Origin: Chelonoidis abingdonii
Lineage: Eukaryota > Chordata > Testudines > Testudinidae
Length of the DNA stretch: 64,000 nucleotides
Assembly (NCBI RefSeq): GCF_003597395.2
Contig: NC_133773.1
Coordinates: 142,061,337-142,125,336 of the forward strand
Direction: 5' to 3'
Position 1 is the first letter of the stretch; each line of letters begins with the position of its first letter. Made by a program: the position numbers and the translations under genes. Of this stretch, positions 1-10,968 are shown piece by piece. The notes under the pieces are model-generated. The model did no database searches, had not been told where the DNA came from, and was given only the letters and a program-made list of their open reading frames with translations.

Positions 1-240
1 TGAGGGCTCTGGAGTGGGGCCGGGTATAAGGGGTTCAGGGTGTGGGAGGGAGCTTCGGGCTGGGTGCAGGGAGGGGTGAGGGCTCTGGAGTGGGGCCGGG
101 TCTAAGGAGTTCAGCGTGTGGGAGGGAGCTCCGGACTGGGGCAGAGGGTTGGGGTGAGGGCTCTGGGCTGCTGGTGCAGGCTCTGGGTTGGGTCTGGGGA
201 TGAGGGGTTTGGGGGGGCTCAGGGCTGGGGCAGGAGGTTG
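1..240. repeat. Minisatellite, ~76-78 bp unit
   Basis: The phrase TGAGGGCTCTGG recurs at 1, 77 and 155, giving about three imperfect copies of a G-rich unit. The array lies inside the longer MITE-like element and is cut by the window edge. Confidence 0.75.
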
Positions 241-659
241 AGGCTCGAGGTTGGGGTGTAGGCTTACCTTGGGCGGCTCCTGGTCAGTGGCACAGCATGG
301 GAGCTAAGGCAGGCTCCCTGCCTGCCCTGGCACCACACTACGTGCGCCCCGGAAACAGCCAGCAGGTCTGGGTCCTAGGTGGGCGTCCAGGAGGCGCCGC
401 ACGCCACTCTCACCTGCAGGCACCCCCAGCTCTGATTGCCCGGTTCCCGACCAATGGGAGTGTGGAGCTGGTGCTTGGCACAGGGGCAGCATGCGGAGCC
501 CTGTGGACCCCCCACCTAGGAGCCAGACCTGCTGGCTGCTTCCGGGGTGCAGCGCAGTGCCAGGACAGGTCGGGACTAGCCTGTCCTAGCACCCCAGCAC
601 CATCAGGGTCCCTTTTTGACCGGGCGTTCCAGTCAAAAACCGGACACCTGGTCACCCTA
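1..659 (-). mobile_element. Long GC-rich hAT-type MITE, left part outside window
   Basis: The right end reads CTGGTCACCCTA, the reverse of the TAGGGTGACCAG terminus carried by two complete short MITEs at 51132-51254 and 53290-53412. Read on the minus strand, the element starts at 659 and runs into a GC-rich body and then a tandem array (1-240) before leaving the window. The shared terminus suggests a longer member of the same hAT-like family. The frames open here on both strands (for example 297-692 and 410-655) follow from high GC content and resemble no protein I know. Confidence 0.6.
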
Positions 660-889
660 GCCCAAGTAGCTGCAGAATCAGGCGCAGGTTAGCAACCTGC
701 AGGAGGGTTGGGTTTATCATTTCACCACCAGAGGGCGCTGCTTAATCACTAATGTGTCACTAGCACTGGCTGGGGGAGATTGGGTTCCTTTGTGTGCTGC
801 TGGTCCATGCTATGGCAGCTTTGCCCCGCATGCTGGACCAAGCGGTATGTGTGTACCTTGGATGTTCATGCTGGATGTGCAATTAGGCA
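660..889. other. Unannotated spacer
   Basis: I see no gene, terminal repeat or known repeat family in this 230-bp stretch. Confidence 0.5.
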
Positions 890-959
890 CAGCAGGCAGG
901 TGCCTAGGGGCGCCGGCGTTCCAGGCGTGAAAAGTGGGTTACAAGCTTAAAAGTTAATC

Positions 960-1741
960 CAGTAGCACCTCAGAGTTACAGACAGCTCGGGAATGAAGGT
1001 TGTCTGTAACTCTGAACTGTTCTGTAACTCTGAAGAAGAGGGAACGGACTTCAGCCACATGGGGATGTGGGAGTGTCAGGGCTCCGGGTGGGAAGAGGAG
1101 GGAGTTGGGGCTTCTGACTCTTGGAACGCCAGGGCTCTGGGCGGGGAGCTGAGGGCTTCTGCTCCCAGGGCTGACAAGGGGGTAGGGGGGAAGCTGGTAC
1201 AAATTACTGGGGCCTGGCGGTTTGGAAGGGGGCCTGGGGCCCGGCTTCGTCGGCCCTGTTTGGCTGGTCCGCCGTTGCTGGGGGCCTGAAATTTTTTTTC
1301 ACCAAGGCCTAAACCTGCTTCGTCCCAGTGGCCCTGTCTGCTCCATGGGGGCACCAGGACTCAGCGCTTTAGACCTGGAAGGGGGGTGGGGCTTGGGGTG
1401 GGAAGGGGGACTCCAGGGTTTGGGGCTTTAGCTACGAGGGGAGCGTTGGAGCTGAAACCGGTGCTTCCATTGTAGCTAAAACCCTGAGCCCCGTCGCCCC
1501 CCACCAGGCTGAAACTGGGAGTGGAGCTGTGGGGCTGAAGCCCCCGAGCCCCAGTGCTCTCCCTTGCCCATAGTCCTGAGCCCCAGTGCTCCTGAAGATC
1601 AGAAGCCCGGAGCCCTGCACTCCCCACCTCCTGCGGCTGCAGCCAGGAGCCTTGGAGCTAAAGCCCTGCAGCGGTTCCACAGGGGGTCTGGTTAACTGGT
1701 CAGTCCATAACTCTGGTATTCATATCTTTGAGGTGGTACTG
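960..1741. mobile_element. Non-autonomous DNA transposon with imperfect terminal inverted repeats
   Basis: The left end begins CAGTAGCACCTCAGAG. The reverse complement of the right end begins CAGTACCACCTCAAAG, so the ends are inverted repeats with two differences over 16 bases. The 782-bp interior is GC-rich with repeated phrases around 'gctgaagcccc' and encodes nothing recognisable. The flanking 8-mers do not match, so the target duplication is decayed or the ends are slightly misplaced. The sequences on both sides (890-959 and 1742-1860) share a GTGCCTAGGGGC phrase and may belong to an older repeat that the element entered. Confidence 0.6.
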
Positions 1742-1905
1742 CCTTGAAATGATTGTTTGTATTTCTTTTCATTTCATTTTTTACAGAAAACACGAGGGTC
1801 AGCTGTAGCCGGGGGGTGGGGTTGAGGCTGAAGATGCTGTGCCTAGGGGCACATAAGCTGTAAATCCGGCTCTGTGTCCCCATCTCCTCAATTGCTCTGG
1901 TATGG

Positions 1906-2428
1906 GGCAGGAGCAGGGCCGGTGCAACCATTTAGGTGACCTAGGCGGTCGCCTAGGGCACTAGGATTTGGGGGGAACCATTTTCTTCGGCAGCGACCAT
2001 GGCGGCCAGATCTTCAGCCGCCCCAGTTGCTGCCGGCATTTAGGCGGAGGGAGCTGGGGCACGGGAGTGTGGGGAGGGCCTCCTGTAGCAAGTAAGGGTG
2101 GGGCGGCACGCAGGGGAACTCTCCGCCCCAGCTCACCCCTGCCCGACCTCCTCCCCAAGCACATCGTGGCTGCTTCACTTCTCCCATCTCCCAGGCTTGC
2201 AGTGCCAATCAGCTTAGGTGCCGCAAGCCTGGGAGGCAGGAGAAGTGAAGCAGAGATGGTGTGCTCGGGGTGAAGGCAGAGCAGGGGTGAGCTGGGGCGG
2301 GGGGGTGCCTCAGGGCAGAGGATGGAAGGGGGGAGCGCCTCAGGGCAGGGGCTCAGGGATGGGGGAAGGCGCAAGGTGGAAGTTTCGCCTAGGGCGCGAA
2401 ACATCCTGGCACTGGCCCTAGGCAGGAG
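1906..2428. mobile_element. hAT-type MITE with 8-bp target site duplication
   Basis: The element spans 1914-2420. It starts CAGGGCCGGTGC and its right end, reversed, reads TAGGGCCAGTGC. The 8-mer GGCAGGAG lies immediately outside both ends (1906-1913 and 2421-2428), the target duplication length expected of hAT transposition. No transposase is encoded. A large imperfect palindrome fills the centre (about 2157-2275), so this is also a foldback element. The 160-aa and 101-aa frames across it are incidental. Confidence 0.88.
2157..2275. repeat. Imperfect palindrome inside the hAT MITE
   Basis: The arm ending in CAGGCTTGCAGTGCC is mirrored by GGTGCCGCAAGCCTG. The pairing extends outward through GGCTGCTTCACTTCTCCC and its complement, with a spacer near 2207-2217. 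A single strand could form a hairpin of roughly 50 bp. Confidence 0.8.
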
Positions 2429-2589
2429 CCCTAGTACATCCATACGTTTGTGGTCAGAGACAGCGGTGAGAACTTGAATAAATGCAAGAGAGGCTGGAGG
2501 CTGGTTCAGAAAACACCTGTCTCCTCAGACAAATGGGGTAGGGCTGCAATGTTAGGGACTAGCCCGCTGGTACAGATTATTCTTGTGGT

Positions 2590-2800
2590 TAAAAATCAGG
2601 CCTGGGACTTCTGCTCTTCCCAGCTTGGCTACTGCTGTGCTATACGATTTCAAGCAAGTCACTTGAACGCCCCGTGCCTCAGTTTCCCCACAGGGAGGAT
2701 GCTAACACTTCCCTACCTGCGTTGAGGGTGATGAGGGTCACTGTGTTAAGTCTGGAAGGTGCTTTGAGGCCCTCTAAAGGACAGGGCCTATAAATGCACA
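2590..2800 (+). repeat. tRNA-derived SINE (MIR/CORE-like)
   Basis: The body holds the conserved SINE phrases GCAAGTCACTTGAACG, then GTGCCTCAGTTTCCCC, then a tail ending in GGTGCTTTGAGG. These match the order in MIR-like amniote SINEs (tRNA-related part, core, LINE-related tail). The tRNA head is degraded. Confidence 0.7.
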
Positions 2801-2829
2801 GCATTGTTTTCTAAGCCCAGCCAGACCTC

Positions 2830-4130
2830 TGCTAGCAGAACCCCCTGCCATAGGCGGCAGGTTACATGGGCACGAGGTGCCCGGGTTCCAGGAATATTCA
2901 GGGCTGGGGGCCCTGCTCCAGCAATATTTGGAGCTGGGTCTCTCCCCCGGCCCTGCCTGGATTGGGTCCTGGCCCCAGCCCCCACGGGTCTCCCTCCACC
3001 GCCCCGCCCCACCGCATCCCTGCCTGGAGCGGGTCCCAGCCTCCGCCTTCCACCCCTCCCGCTGCGTCCCCCCTCCGCCGCGTCCCTGCCTGCTCCTGCT
3101 GCCAGAGAACGGCTCCCGGCAGAACTGCTGTCTGCTGCCCCAGGGTCCTAGCACCTGCCATCCGCTAATGGCAAGGCAGGCTGCTCTTACCCTGCTCTTC
3201 TGCCCTAGCCCTGAGCCTCTCCAATGCCCCAAACTCCTCATTCCCAGCCAGAGCCCTCATCCCTATGCACCCTGATCCTCTGCCCCAGCCAGAGCCCTCA
3301 TCCCTCTGCACCCTAATCCTCATTCCCAGCCAGAGCCCTCATCCCTCTGCACCCTGATCCTCTGCCCCAGCCAGAGTCCTCATCCCCCTGCACCCTAATC
3401 GTCATTCCCAGCCAGAGCCCTCATCCCCCTGCACCCTGATCCTCATCCCCAGCCCTGAGCCCCCCCGCAGCATGAACCCCTCATCCTCGCCCAACCCCCT
3501 CATTCCCCTGCATCCTGAGCCTCTCCCCAGCTCTGAGCCCCCCCCCCCCCCCCCGCATCAGGAACCGCTCATCCTCAGCCCAACCCTCATCCCTGCAGCC
3601 TATCCTCTCCCCCGTGTGCACCACCTTTCCCCTCCTACACTCCCACCCCCAGCCGAGCCGCACCCAAACTCCATCCCAAAGCCTGCACCACTCACGCCCC
3701 TCCTGCACACCACCCCCTGCCCCGCCCACAGCCTCACCCAGCACCCCAACTCCTCCCCAGAGCGTTGCAGCCCCCACCCCTTCCTACACCACCAGCCCAG
3801 CCTGCACCCAAAACTCCGTGCCCAAAGCCTGCAGCCCCTCACCCCGCTCCATGCACACCACCCCCTGCCGCAGCCCGGAGCCTGCACCATCAGCCTAAAC
3901 GTCCTTCCAAAGCCTGCACCCCTCCTGCATCCTAATCCCCAGCCCCAGGACCTGCACCCCAGGACCTCCCCCCTGAAAAACCCGCCCAGAGCCTTAGGCA
4001 GGGGGAGGCGGAGTTTGAGGCGCGGAGTGGGGGGGACGGTTCTGGGCACACGAAAATTTTCTACAAAACTTGCCTTCCATCCCCCTGCTTGTCCCCAGAC
4101 ACCCCCCCCCCCCCGGCATCTTTACCACTG
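2830..4130. repeat. C-rich repeat region with homopolymer C runs
   Basis: About 1.3 kb of strongly strand-asymmetric, C-rich low-complexity sequence. It contains a regular minisatellite (3225-3470), a C run of about 18 near 3539-3554 and another near 4107-4115. The 263-codon proline-rich frame at 3472-4263 and its overlapping frames result from base composition: no domain is recognisable and the frame runs straight through repeat units. Similar C-rich interiors occur in the MITEs at the left edge and at 36125-36822, so this may be a transposon interior, but I could not find its ends. Confidence 0.6.
3225..3470. repeat. Minisatellite, 41-bp unit with 82-bp higher-order pattern
   Basis: The word CAGCC recurs at 3245, 3286, 3327, 3368, 3409 and 3450, exactly 41 bp apart. 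Alternate units carry 'ctgcccca' or 'cattccca' before this word, so the true period is an 82-bp dimer of two variants. About six units are present. Confidence 0.9.
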
Positions 4131-5559
4131 TCTCAGAAGTCCCACCAAGGAACCAGCAGACTGGTGCATGGGGCACTTCTGGCATTTTGCTAGTAGCCTC
4201 CTTACCAGGAGCTTGGGGAGAGGGCTTGGACTCAGACCCGTAGCCCCCATACAACCGCCGTGACCCCTGAAAGTGCCGGTGGAACGATGTAGTGTCACAC
4301 AGTCATGATCAAGCATTGTCTCCTCGTGCCGACGGCAGCACGGTGAGAGGCCTTGCGGAGCAGTGTCATTGCACCAGCTCTGCGGGCTGTACCAGTCGGG
4401 CAGGGCCCAGGATAGACCCCGCAAACTGAGGAGTGGCGATGTGATAAAAGTGGCCTGTGACCCAGGTGCTGAGTGTTGTCTGGCCACCCCCCTTCTCCAG
4501 CTGGTAGGCAGGGTCCTCCCAGGGCAGGTGAGTCTGTTCCACTGGAGACTGAGGGATGAGGCGGTGTCAGCCCCATACAGCTGCCAGGCCCCTTGATTCA
4601 TGGCCAAGGTGGGATATTGGTCTCTCCTCAGCCATCTATGGCTGCCAGCTATCCCCTGCCCACAGGCCAGGTTGGAGTGCAGGCAGCCTGCCATACAGGG
4701 CACGTGCCTCTTCTAATTGACCCTGGCCTAACGCTGGTGCTTTCCAGGGACTCCAGCCTGAGTGAGAGGTGAATTAGGCCCATGATGCACAGGCTTCTGG
4801 GGTGGTCACTACCTGGGTTGTCATGAAGGTTTAAGCCTGGGACCTCTGGCACCCCCAGCAAGCAGACCTCTGCCATTTGAGCTAAAGGCGAAGGCTCCCT
4901 TAGCTGGTGGCAGTAGTAGGCTGTTACCCTCTAATGGGCCGAGCCCTAAGGGTCCATCCCTGGAAAGTCTCCTGCAGCCTCTGTGCCAGGTGCTGAGCAG
5001 CTCGGGGAGCCCAGGCTACCATCACCTGGAAGCCGAGTGGCACATTCTTGCCTGGGAGCCATTTTCCATCTCCTTAGGGGGTGGGACTGTTCCCACTGGG
5101 GGTCTGGATTCCATGATGGCAGATCGCAAGGGCACCAACGGAGGAGGGGGCATGTGGTGCATCTCCCTACCCCTGGGGACAGCAATGCTATCCCCATCCC
5201 CCAATATTTGGCCAGGCTATCTTGGGTAACAACTTTCTTCCCCCTTCCTCAGCTGCTTTGTTGATGGCTCAGTAGGTAGGAGGCACCTGCAATTGTGGTC
5301 TCAGGCCTGAAGGGCCCCTTGCTGAGCGAACGCGATTCCATCTGGGCCGGCCGGCCGCACCATTGTGGGAACAGCGTGAAACCTCAGAGCCCAGTCTCAA
5401 AGAGTCCATCTGTCCAGCCCAGAATGTCAAAAGCAGAGTCAATGCCAAATGCAGAGGCTCCTGCTGAATTGATGGCAGGGGATTTCTGAGTTTATTTGTC
5501 AACAAGAACCCGCTCTCCCCCACCCTCCTCCCCGCAAGCCCGTCTAATCTCAGATACAA
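4131..5559. other. Unrecognised sequence with one tRNA-derived SINE fragment
   Basis: No gene is supported; the frames here lack recognisable domains and overlap one another on both strands. On the minus strand at about 4825-4895 there are Pol III promoter-like boxes: TAGCTCAAATGGCAGAGG (A-box-like) followed by GGTCCCAGGCTTAAACC (B-box-like). This suggests the head of a tRNA-derived SINE. Confidence 0.45.
4825..4895 (-). repeat. tRNA-like head of a SINE
   Basis: On the minus strand, the A-box-like TAGCTCAAATGGCAGAGG is followed by the B-box-like GGTCCCAGGCTTAAACC, the order and approximate spacing of an internal Pol III promoter. No core or tail is clear, so this is an isolated fragment. Confidence 0.5.
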
Positions 5560-5850
5560 TTGCAGTTTGCTGTGCAAACAGATTTTGGAACAGTGTGGGG
5601 CCTGCATCCGAAATGTGTCATTTAAAGTGAGCCGGCGGAATGCTGGGTAATCTAGCGAGTGAATCACAGCATCACTAAAGCCGGATTGAAGCGATTTTGA
5701 AGCAATTGCCCTTCTATAACCCTAATCCTTGGCAGTGAATGGGGTTTTTAACTCTGGCCGTTATTCCGGCATTATTATCTATTGATTGACTTTTAGAAAG
5801 GGTAATAATGTAAATAGAATTATGTTCTGAAGGCTTGCGTGGCGTGATTG
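5560..5850. other. Candidate conserved non-coding block
   Basis: This AT-rich stretch has no transposon signatures and low repetition. It contains homeodomain-type words such as ATTGATTGAC and TCATTTAAAGTG and many ATTA cores. Its texture differs from the repeat-rich surroundings and resembles vertebrate conserved enhancers. This is inference only. Confidence 0.25.
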
Positions 5851-6404
5851 CCTCTCTCCAAAGCACCAAGTCCCCTCACCGCGTCCCCCGAGCCAGCTGC
5901 ATGGAAAGAAAAGACCCTTAAGCCAAACAGTGTGGGGTCAGGAGGTTTGACACGTCTTAGACTGATTGGGAGACGCAGCCCCGAGCTCTCCGAACACCAA
6001 ACTGGTGAGAGAGGCAGGTGGCATGGAGAGGCGCAATGAGACATTTCGGCCTGCCAAGAAATCAAGTTGCTTGTCCTAGCTGGTGTTGGGATGGAGAAGT
6101 CAGCTCTGGCTGGGAAGGTCCTAGAGCTGACCCACTCCATGGTGAGAGTGCCGTGTGCTCCGGATGCCATGTGCTCTCCCTGACACTCTGCAGGCTGATC
6201 TCTTCTTTATCCCATGAGCAAGTGCCAGGTTGGCTAATAACGAAGCGCGTCTCTTCCGTGCACTTTACAATCCAGTTCATGGTTAACAAATGACTTATTA
6301 ATCATTCTTAACAATTAAGTCACCCTGCACCCTTGCAAGCTTGTCAGTGCCATGAAATATCTTAGGCCATGCTCTCTCACTGGCTTACTGCAGGCAAGGG
6401 CTGG
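5851..6404. other. Unannotated spacer
   Basis: No gene, RNA or recognisable repeat. Open frames are short, overlapping and without domains. Confidence 0.5.
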
Positions 6405-6670
6405 TGTGTTTGGAGTGGCAGGATGGTCCAGTGGTCCAGTCACTAGCCGATAACTTGAGATACCTGGAATCAATTCCCTGCTCTGCCACAGACATCCCAT
6501 GAGACCTTGGGCAAGTCACTTAGGCCCACATCCCTTGAGGTGCTGCAGTCCCATTGATTTCATTTGACGACCTGGGACTCAGTTCCCCACCTGTTCCATG
6601 GGGAGAACTGCACTGCCCTGCCTCGCAGGGATGTTGGGAGGAGACATATATTATAGGCTAGCTACTAGTC
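6405..6670 (+). repeat. tRNA-derived SINE
   Basis: It contains a head-like phrase (GGATGGTCCAGTGGTCCAGT), 'ccctgctctgccacagac', then GACCTTGGGCAAGTCACTTA and a CTCAGTTCCCCACCTGTTCC core. The order matches the other SINEs in this window, with a short insertion in the middle. Confidence 0.75.
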
Positions 6671-6699
6671 GAATGGGGGACAGATAAGGCTGCAAGCTG

Positions 6700-7200
6700 T
6701 AGGGCAGCGTGTCCCAGCACGGAGGTGTGATCGAGTTCACAGTGGTTACTACTGTGGGAAAAAAAAGTTTTTATTTTACGTTTGTTGGTAATAAGTTAGA
6801 GACGGTTTATTATGAGCAATTGGAAGAGAAGATTCCGGTTGGACAGGAGGTTTTTTTTTTAATTTTAGGCAGATTTTTTTTATAAGTAGTATAAGATAAG
6901 TATTTATATATTTTTGTTAAATATATTAATGGCTAATGGTTATTTTTTGCTTATAATTTTTTTTAGATATTTTATTTTAAGGTTTTTGCTTAAATTAGCA
7001 TTTTATTTTTATTAATTAAAAGCGAGACAAGAAAACAGCCATTTTTACAACTTTTGCATTGCTAGGGTTAGGGTTAGGGCTACCTTTTACTTTATTCTTA
7101 AATTGACTACAGCATTCACCCTGCTTTAATTTTGCTTTCACATTTTTTTTGTGCTTACGGCACAATTAATATTGTTAATTTTTTATTTGTGATTTGCCCA
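6700..7200. repeat. AT-rich low-complexity tract with short telomeric repeat
   Basis: A T-rich strand with long T runs and many TATTTT/TTATTT words. Within it, 7063-7079 is three tandem TAGGG(T) telomere-like units. No gene is visible. Confidence 0.7.
7063..7079 (+). repeat. Short interstitial telomere-like repeat
   Basis: TAGGGTTAGGGTTAGGG, nearly three uninterrupted units of the vertebrate telomere motif, inside an AT-rich tract. Confidence 0.8.
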
Positions 7201-7850
7201 GCCTGGCCAGAAGGGTAAAGTTTCCTTTGCCCCATGTGACACACAAGTGCAGTTGAAACAAAGAACGAGAGCTGAAGCACAGTGAGGCAAGGGATTTCCC
7301 CTTGCCCAAACTGGAGATCTTGGCAACCTCCCAAAAGATCCAGCATCGGGGCACAGGCTGAGGGAGAGACATCCCAGGATACCCTGCTCTGTTAGTAACA
7401 TCCAACCCCTGACCATCACCCCAGCTTCAAACCTCCCTCCCAAATTTGCTACTGTGTCCAATATCGGTTTTATCCCGCACTTGTCCCTGTGGTACCTGAG
7501 CACCTGCCAGCAGCGCATTAAGTGCTGAGACTATGTTCTCTCATCTTCCCTCTCAGGGGGGAGGGTGCTGTGTTATTTAGGGTGTGAGTGCTTTGGGGCA
7601 GGGGCTGTCTTTCTGTTCTGGGGTCCCAGCCCATGCCTATGGCTCCTACAGGCTATTAGACAGCCACTGAGTAATGATCATAAGTGGCTTGCTCTGGATT
7701 TTGGTGGCTTGGTCTGTTTCCTAGGGGACAGGTGCTCCCTCCTCCCCCAAAAGGAGCAGTGTAATTGGGGGAGCCCTTGCTGGGAATTTCAGTGACAAGA
7801 CCACTGGATGGAGGAGCCTGCAGGAAAAGCTCCTCTTGCATCCCTAGCAA
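7200..7850. other. Unannotated spacer
   Basis: I recognise no gene or repeat. Frames are short and lack domains. Confidence 0.5.
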
Positions 7851-8210
7851 TAGCGTGGCTCAGCAGAGAGGGCACTGGCCTGGGGGTCAAGACAGCAGGG
7901 TGCTCGTTTCAGCTCTTCCACTGTCTCGCTGTGTGTCCTTGGGTGAGTCACTCGCGCCCAGGTTTTCAGAAGCCTCTGCTGATTTTGGGTCCTCCTTGTT
8001 TGGGTGCCCACCAGGGGCTGGGTTCCTGGTGCTGGCTGAAGCCCATGGGAGACACGGGTACTTGGGAACTCAGGAAACACGGCCTTTGTTATCCCGAAAA
8101 GATAGACAGTGCAAATGTTAGCTTCATGCCTCAGTTTCCTCCTCTGTAACACGAGGGAGATGATGGCTGCTGCCCTTTGAGATGAAGAGTAGTAGGAGAG
8201 TGCTAGGGAT
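7850..8210 (+). repeat. tRNA-derived SINE with internal extra segment
   Basis: The head contains GTGGCTCAGCAGAGAGGGCA and the phrase CCTTGGGTGAGTCACTCG. A roughly 150-bp segment then interposes before the core resumes at GCCTCAGTTTCCTCCTCTG. The interposed 'gggtgcccaccaggggctgg' type segment has a related form near 20440-20520, so it may be a subfamily trait rather than a separate insertion. Confidence 0.7.
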
Positions 8211-8689
8211 TATTGCCAGTAGAGGGGATCAATGCTGGGGTACTTGGCACCCCTTTCTTTCCACCCCCCCAATAAAAACATCACCACCCCTTTCTATCAA
8301 CCCCTAGTCTGTCCACTTAAAACATCAACCCCGCATTTTATCCCAAATCACCCTCCAGTAAAACAGTCAATTAGTAAAATCTAAAACAAAAAATCAAAGC
8401 CACAGACTCCACCCCAAACTTTTTTACTTCCAACTGAGAGGAGAGCCAGTGACTCCAGGACATCCAGGAGGGACCTAGCTATTGATTTTACATGGAAGGT
8501 GCTTGGAATGTGATGGGAAGCTGGATAAAACCACCCACTAGCTAAATCCCATGGCCCCCAATTCCCCACACTACTGCATTTTTATAACGTGTAAAACACA
8601 ACCTCAATTGGCACTAATCTGTGCGTTTGAGTCAAAGAACCAGTCATATCTCTAGAGAGGTCAAAAGTAGCCAGCGTCAGGCGAGCAGG
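8211..8689. other. Unannotated AT-moderate spacer
   Basis: No gene or known repeat recognised. Confidence 0.45.
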
Positions 8690-9215
8690 GGAGTTTAAGG
8701 AGAAAGAGAGAGATTTTTTTTCCCCCTCTCGGTAAAATAATAATAAAAAATTATTTCTCCTATTTTCTTTCCTGAGATTAATGATAAACTGTCCATCCCC
8801 TAAAAGAAACTGATAAGGCCTCTAATTTTACTCGCAGGCCTACCAAGGCCATTTCCACGCAAAGCAGAGGCCCGAGAGATGAAGAAAGGCTCTTTTCCCA
8901 GGCGCGCCTTTGATAGAATTGTTGTTTCTTTTTTTTTTCCTTTTTGGTTTTAAACAGGAAATGCCCCCTGGAGCTACAAACAATGCACAATAAAGCAAAA
9001 TAATATTTTAGTCAAAATAGGCAGCCGGCGCTTGCAGCCAACTTTCAAATTAGCATTTTGAGGGCAAATATGCAGAGAATTTGAGATAATGAGGCCTGAT
9101 TATTCAATCCAATGAATGTTAAATAGGGAGCGAGGGCTCCGGAGCCTTATCTCGCCCGCTTTCGATTTATTTTATTTTATTTTTAATCGTTTCACATTTG
9201 AACTCTTTATTTGTT
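8690..9215. other. Candidate conserved non-coding block
   Basis: This is a non-repetitive AT-rich region with many TAAT/ATTA homeodomain-type cores, a GATTATTCAATCCAATGAAT segment and a purine-rich stretch near 8700. There is no tRNA head, LINE tail or terminal repeat. The appearance fits a developmental enhancer but needs cross-species alignment; conservation cannot be judged from one sequence. Confidence 0.3.
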
Positions 9216-10109
9216 TTAGTGCCCGCCCCTCTCCCACTCCTTTCTCCACCCCAGCCCCCTTTGCGCCTGGATTTTCCCCGCACGTCAATGGCAAAGCTGG
9301 TTGTTGGAAGGCGGCTGGATAGAGTGAGGGGTTGTTAAGTGTCAGCATTTTGCATAGGGAAATTGCCATGAACAGAGTCCTCTGGCCAATGGCTGCCCCC
9401 GCCCCCCACCCATGCCACCTCCAACCTGGCTGCTGATACTGTTTTGCCCGTAATCTCCATGGCAAACACAAGTCCAGCTACTCTGCAAGCTGGCTTCCGA
9501 CCTCACCGGGCAGCCGGGATTGCTGAAAAATGCCCCCATCACTTTTAGAAAAAAGAAAATTTATGGCTATGGCAGCACCATGGGGCTCTTGCGCCACACA
9601 TGGGCTGCAAGGACCGTCCCCAAAAGTGCAGCATTTGAAAGATCTCTGCATGGCAGGGCAGTGGATGGGGCAGGCAGGTCCTTGGTGCTCCCTGGGGGGG
9701 GTCCAGACCATCTGGGCCCTACACCAAGGGGGAAGAGTTGCTCAGCCAGGCACTGGGCAGGGGTTGAATATGAAGAAGTATGTGAAGTCAGCGCAGGAAG
9801 GTGCCAAGGTGCAGATGAGTCTCGGAAGGCAGAGAGGAGCTGAGTCACACTCGGAGAAGTCGGGGGGTCGCTGATCACGTAAGTGCTGACCTGTTTGTGT
9901 GGGGCTCTGTGTCTGCCTGGGGTTCACAGACTCAGAGCTGCAGGAGCAAGGAGGTGGCTAGCGAGCTTGGGCTGGTAAAGCAAGAACCTCAGAAATAAAC
10001 CAGACACCGAGAGAGGGCTTTTCTGGGCTTAACCTGAGCCTTCTGGGAAATGGCTCTCAGGCTGCTCAGACAATGGTCCTGCCATACTGTCCTGCCCTCC
10101 CAGCCCTAG
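9216..10109. other. Unannotated spacer
   Basis: No supported gene. The overlapping frames at 9478-9927 on both strands have no recognisable domain. Confidence 0.45.
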
Positions 10110-10400
10110 GATTCCCCCCCACAGCTCGGCTGGTGCCCCTCAGTCCCACCCTGCAGCCCCCCAGCTATCTCTCCCCACAGCTCAGCTGGTGCCCCTCAGT
10201 CCCACCCTGCAACCCCCCAGATATCTCTCCCTACAGCTCTGCTGGTGTCCCTCAGTCTCACCCTGCAGCCCCCCAGCTATCTCTCCCCACAGCTCAGCTG
10301 GTGCCCCTCAGTCCCACCCTGCAGCCCCTCAGCTATCTCTCCCCACAGCTCAGCTGGTGCCCCTCAGTCCCACCCTACAGCTCCCCAGTACCTCTCCCCA
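10110..10400. repeat. Minisatellite, 56-bp unit
   Basis: The phrase CTCAGCTGGTG (or a close variant) recurs at 10125, 10181, 10237, 10293 and 10349, exactly 56 bp apart. The array is broken at its right by a CR1 fragment, and similar unit sequence resumes after it (10969-11060). The proline/serine-rich frames over the array are artefacts of the repeat. Confidence 0.92.
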
Positions 10401-10968
10401 CACCTTGAATACTGCATGCAGAAGTGGTCGCCCCATCTCAAAAAAGATATATTGGACTTGGAAAAGATTCAGAAAAGGTCAACCAAAATGATTAGGGGAT
10501 GGAACGGCTTCCATAAGAGGAGAGATTAAGAAGACTGGGACTTTTTAGCCTGGAAAAGAGATGATGGGTGGGGGAGGGACTGGGAAATGTGAAAGAGGTC
10601 TATAAAACCATGTCTGGTGTGGAGAATGTAAATAAGGAAGTGTTATTTACTCCTCTTCAGAACACAAGAACTAGGAGTCACCCAATGAAATTAATAGGCA
10701 GCAGGTTTAAAACAAAGGAAGTATTTCTTCACACAGCGCACAGTCAACCTGTGGAACTCCCTGCCAGAGGATGTTGTGAAGGCCAAGGGTCATAACAGGG
10801 TTGAAAAAAAACAACCTAAACATGTTCACGTAGGATAGGTCCATCAATGGCTATTACCTGTTCTGTTCCTTCCCTCTGAAGCTGTTGGCATCGGCCATTA
10901 TCAGCTGACAGGAGACCAGGCTAGATGGACCTTTGGTTTGACCCAGTAGGACCATTCTGATGGTCACA
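10401..10968 (+). mobile_element. CR1 LINE, 5'-truncated 3' end, inserted in minisatellite
   Basis: The start encodes the end of the CR1 reverse transcriptase ([16 protein letters not shown], then [12 protein letters not shown]). It is followed by the typical CR1 3' region with 'caacctgtggaactccctgcc' and the terminal 'ctagatggacctttggt'. Stops and frameshifts break the frame soon after the motif. It is one of the older, diverged copies here. Minisatellite-like sequence lies on both sides. Confidence 0.93.

Noticed and set aside
3472..4263. 263-codon proline-rich open frame
   Set aside because: It runs through C-rich low-complexity and minisatellite DNA, overlaps frames on both strands and has no domain; base composition explains it.
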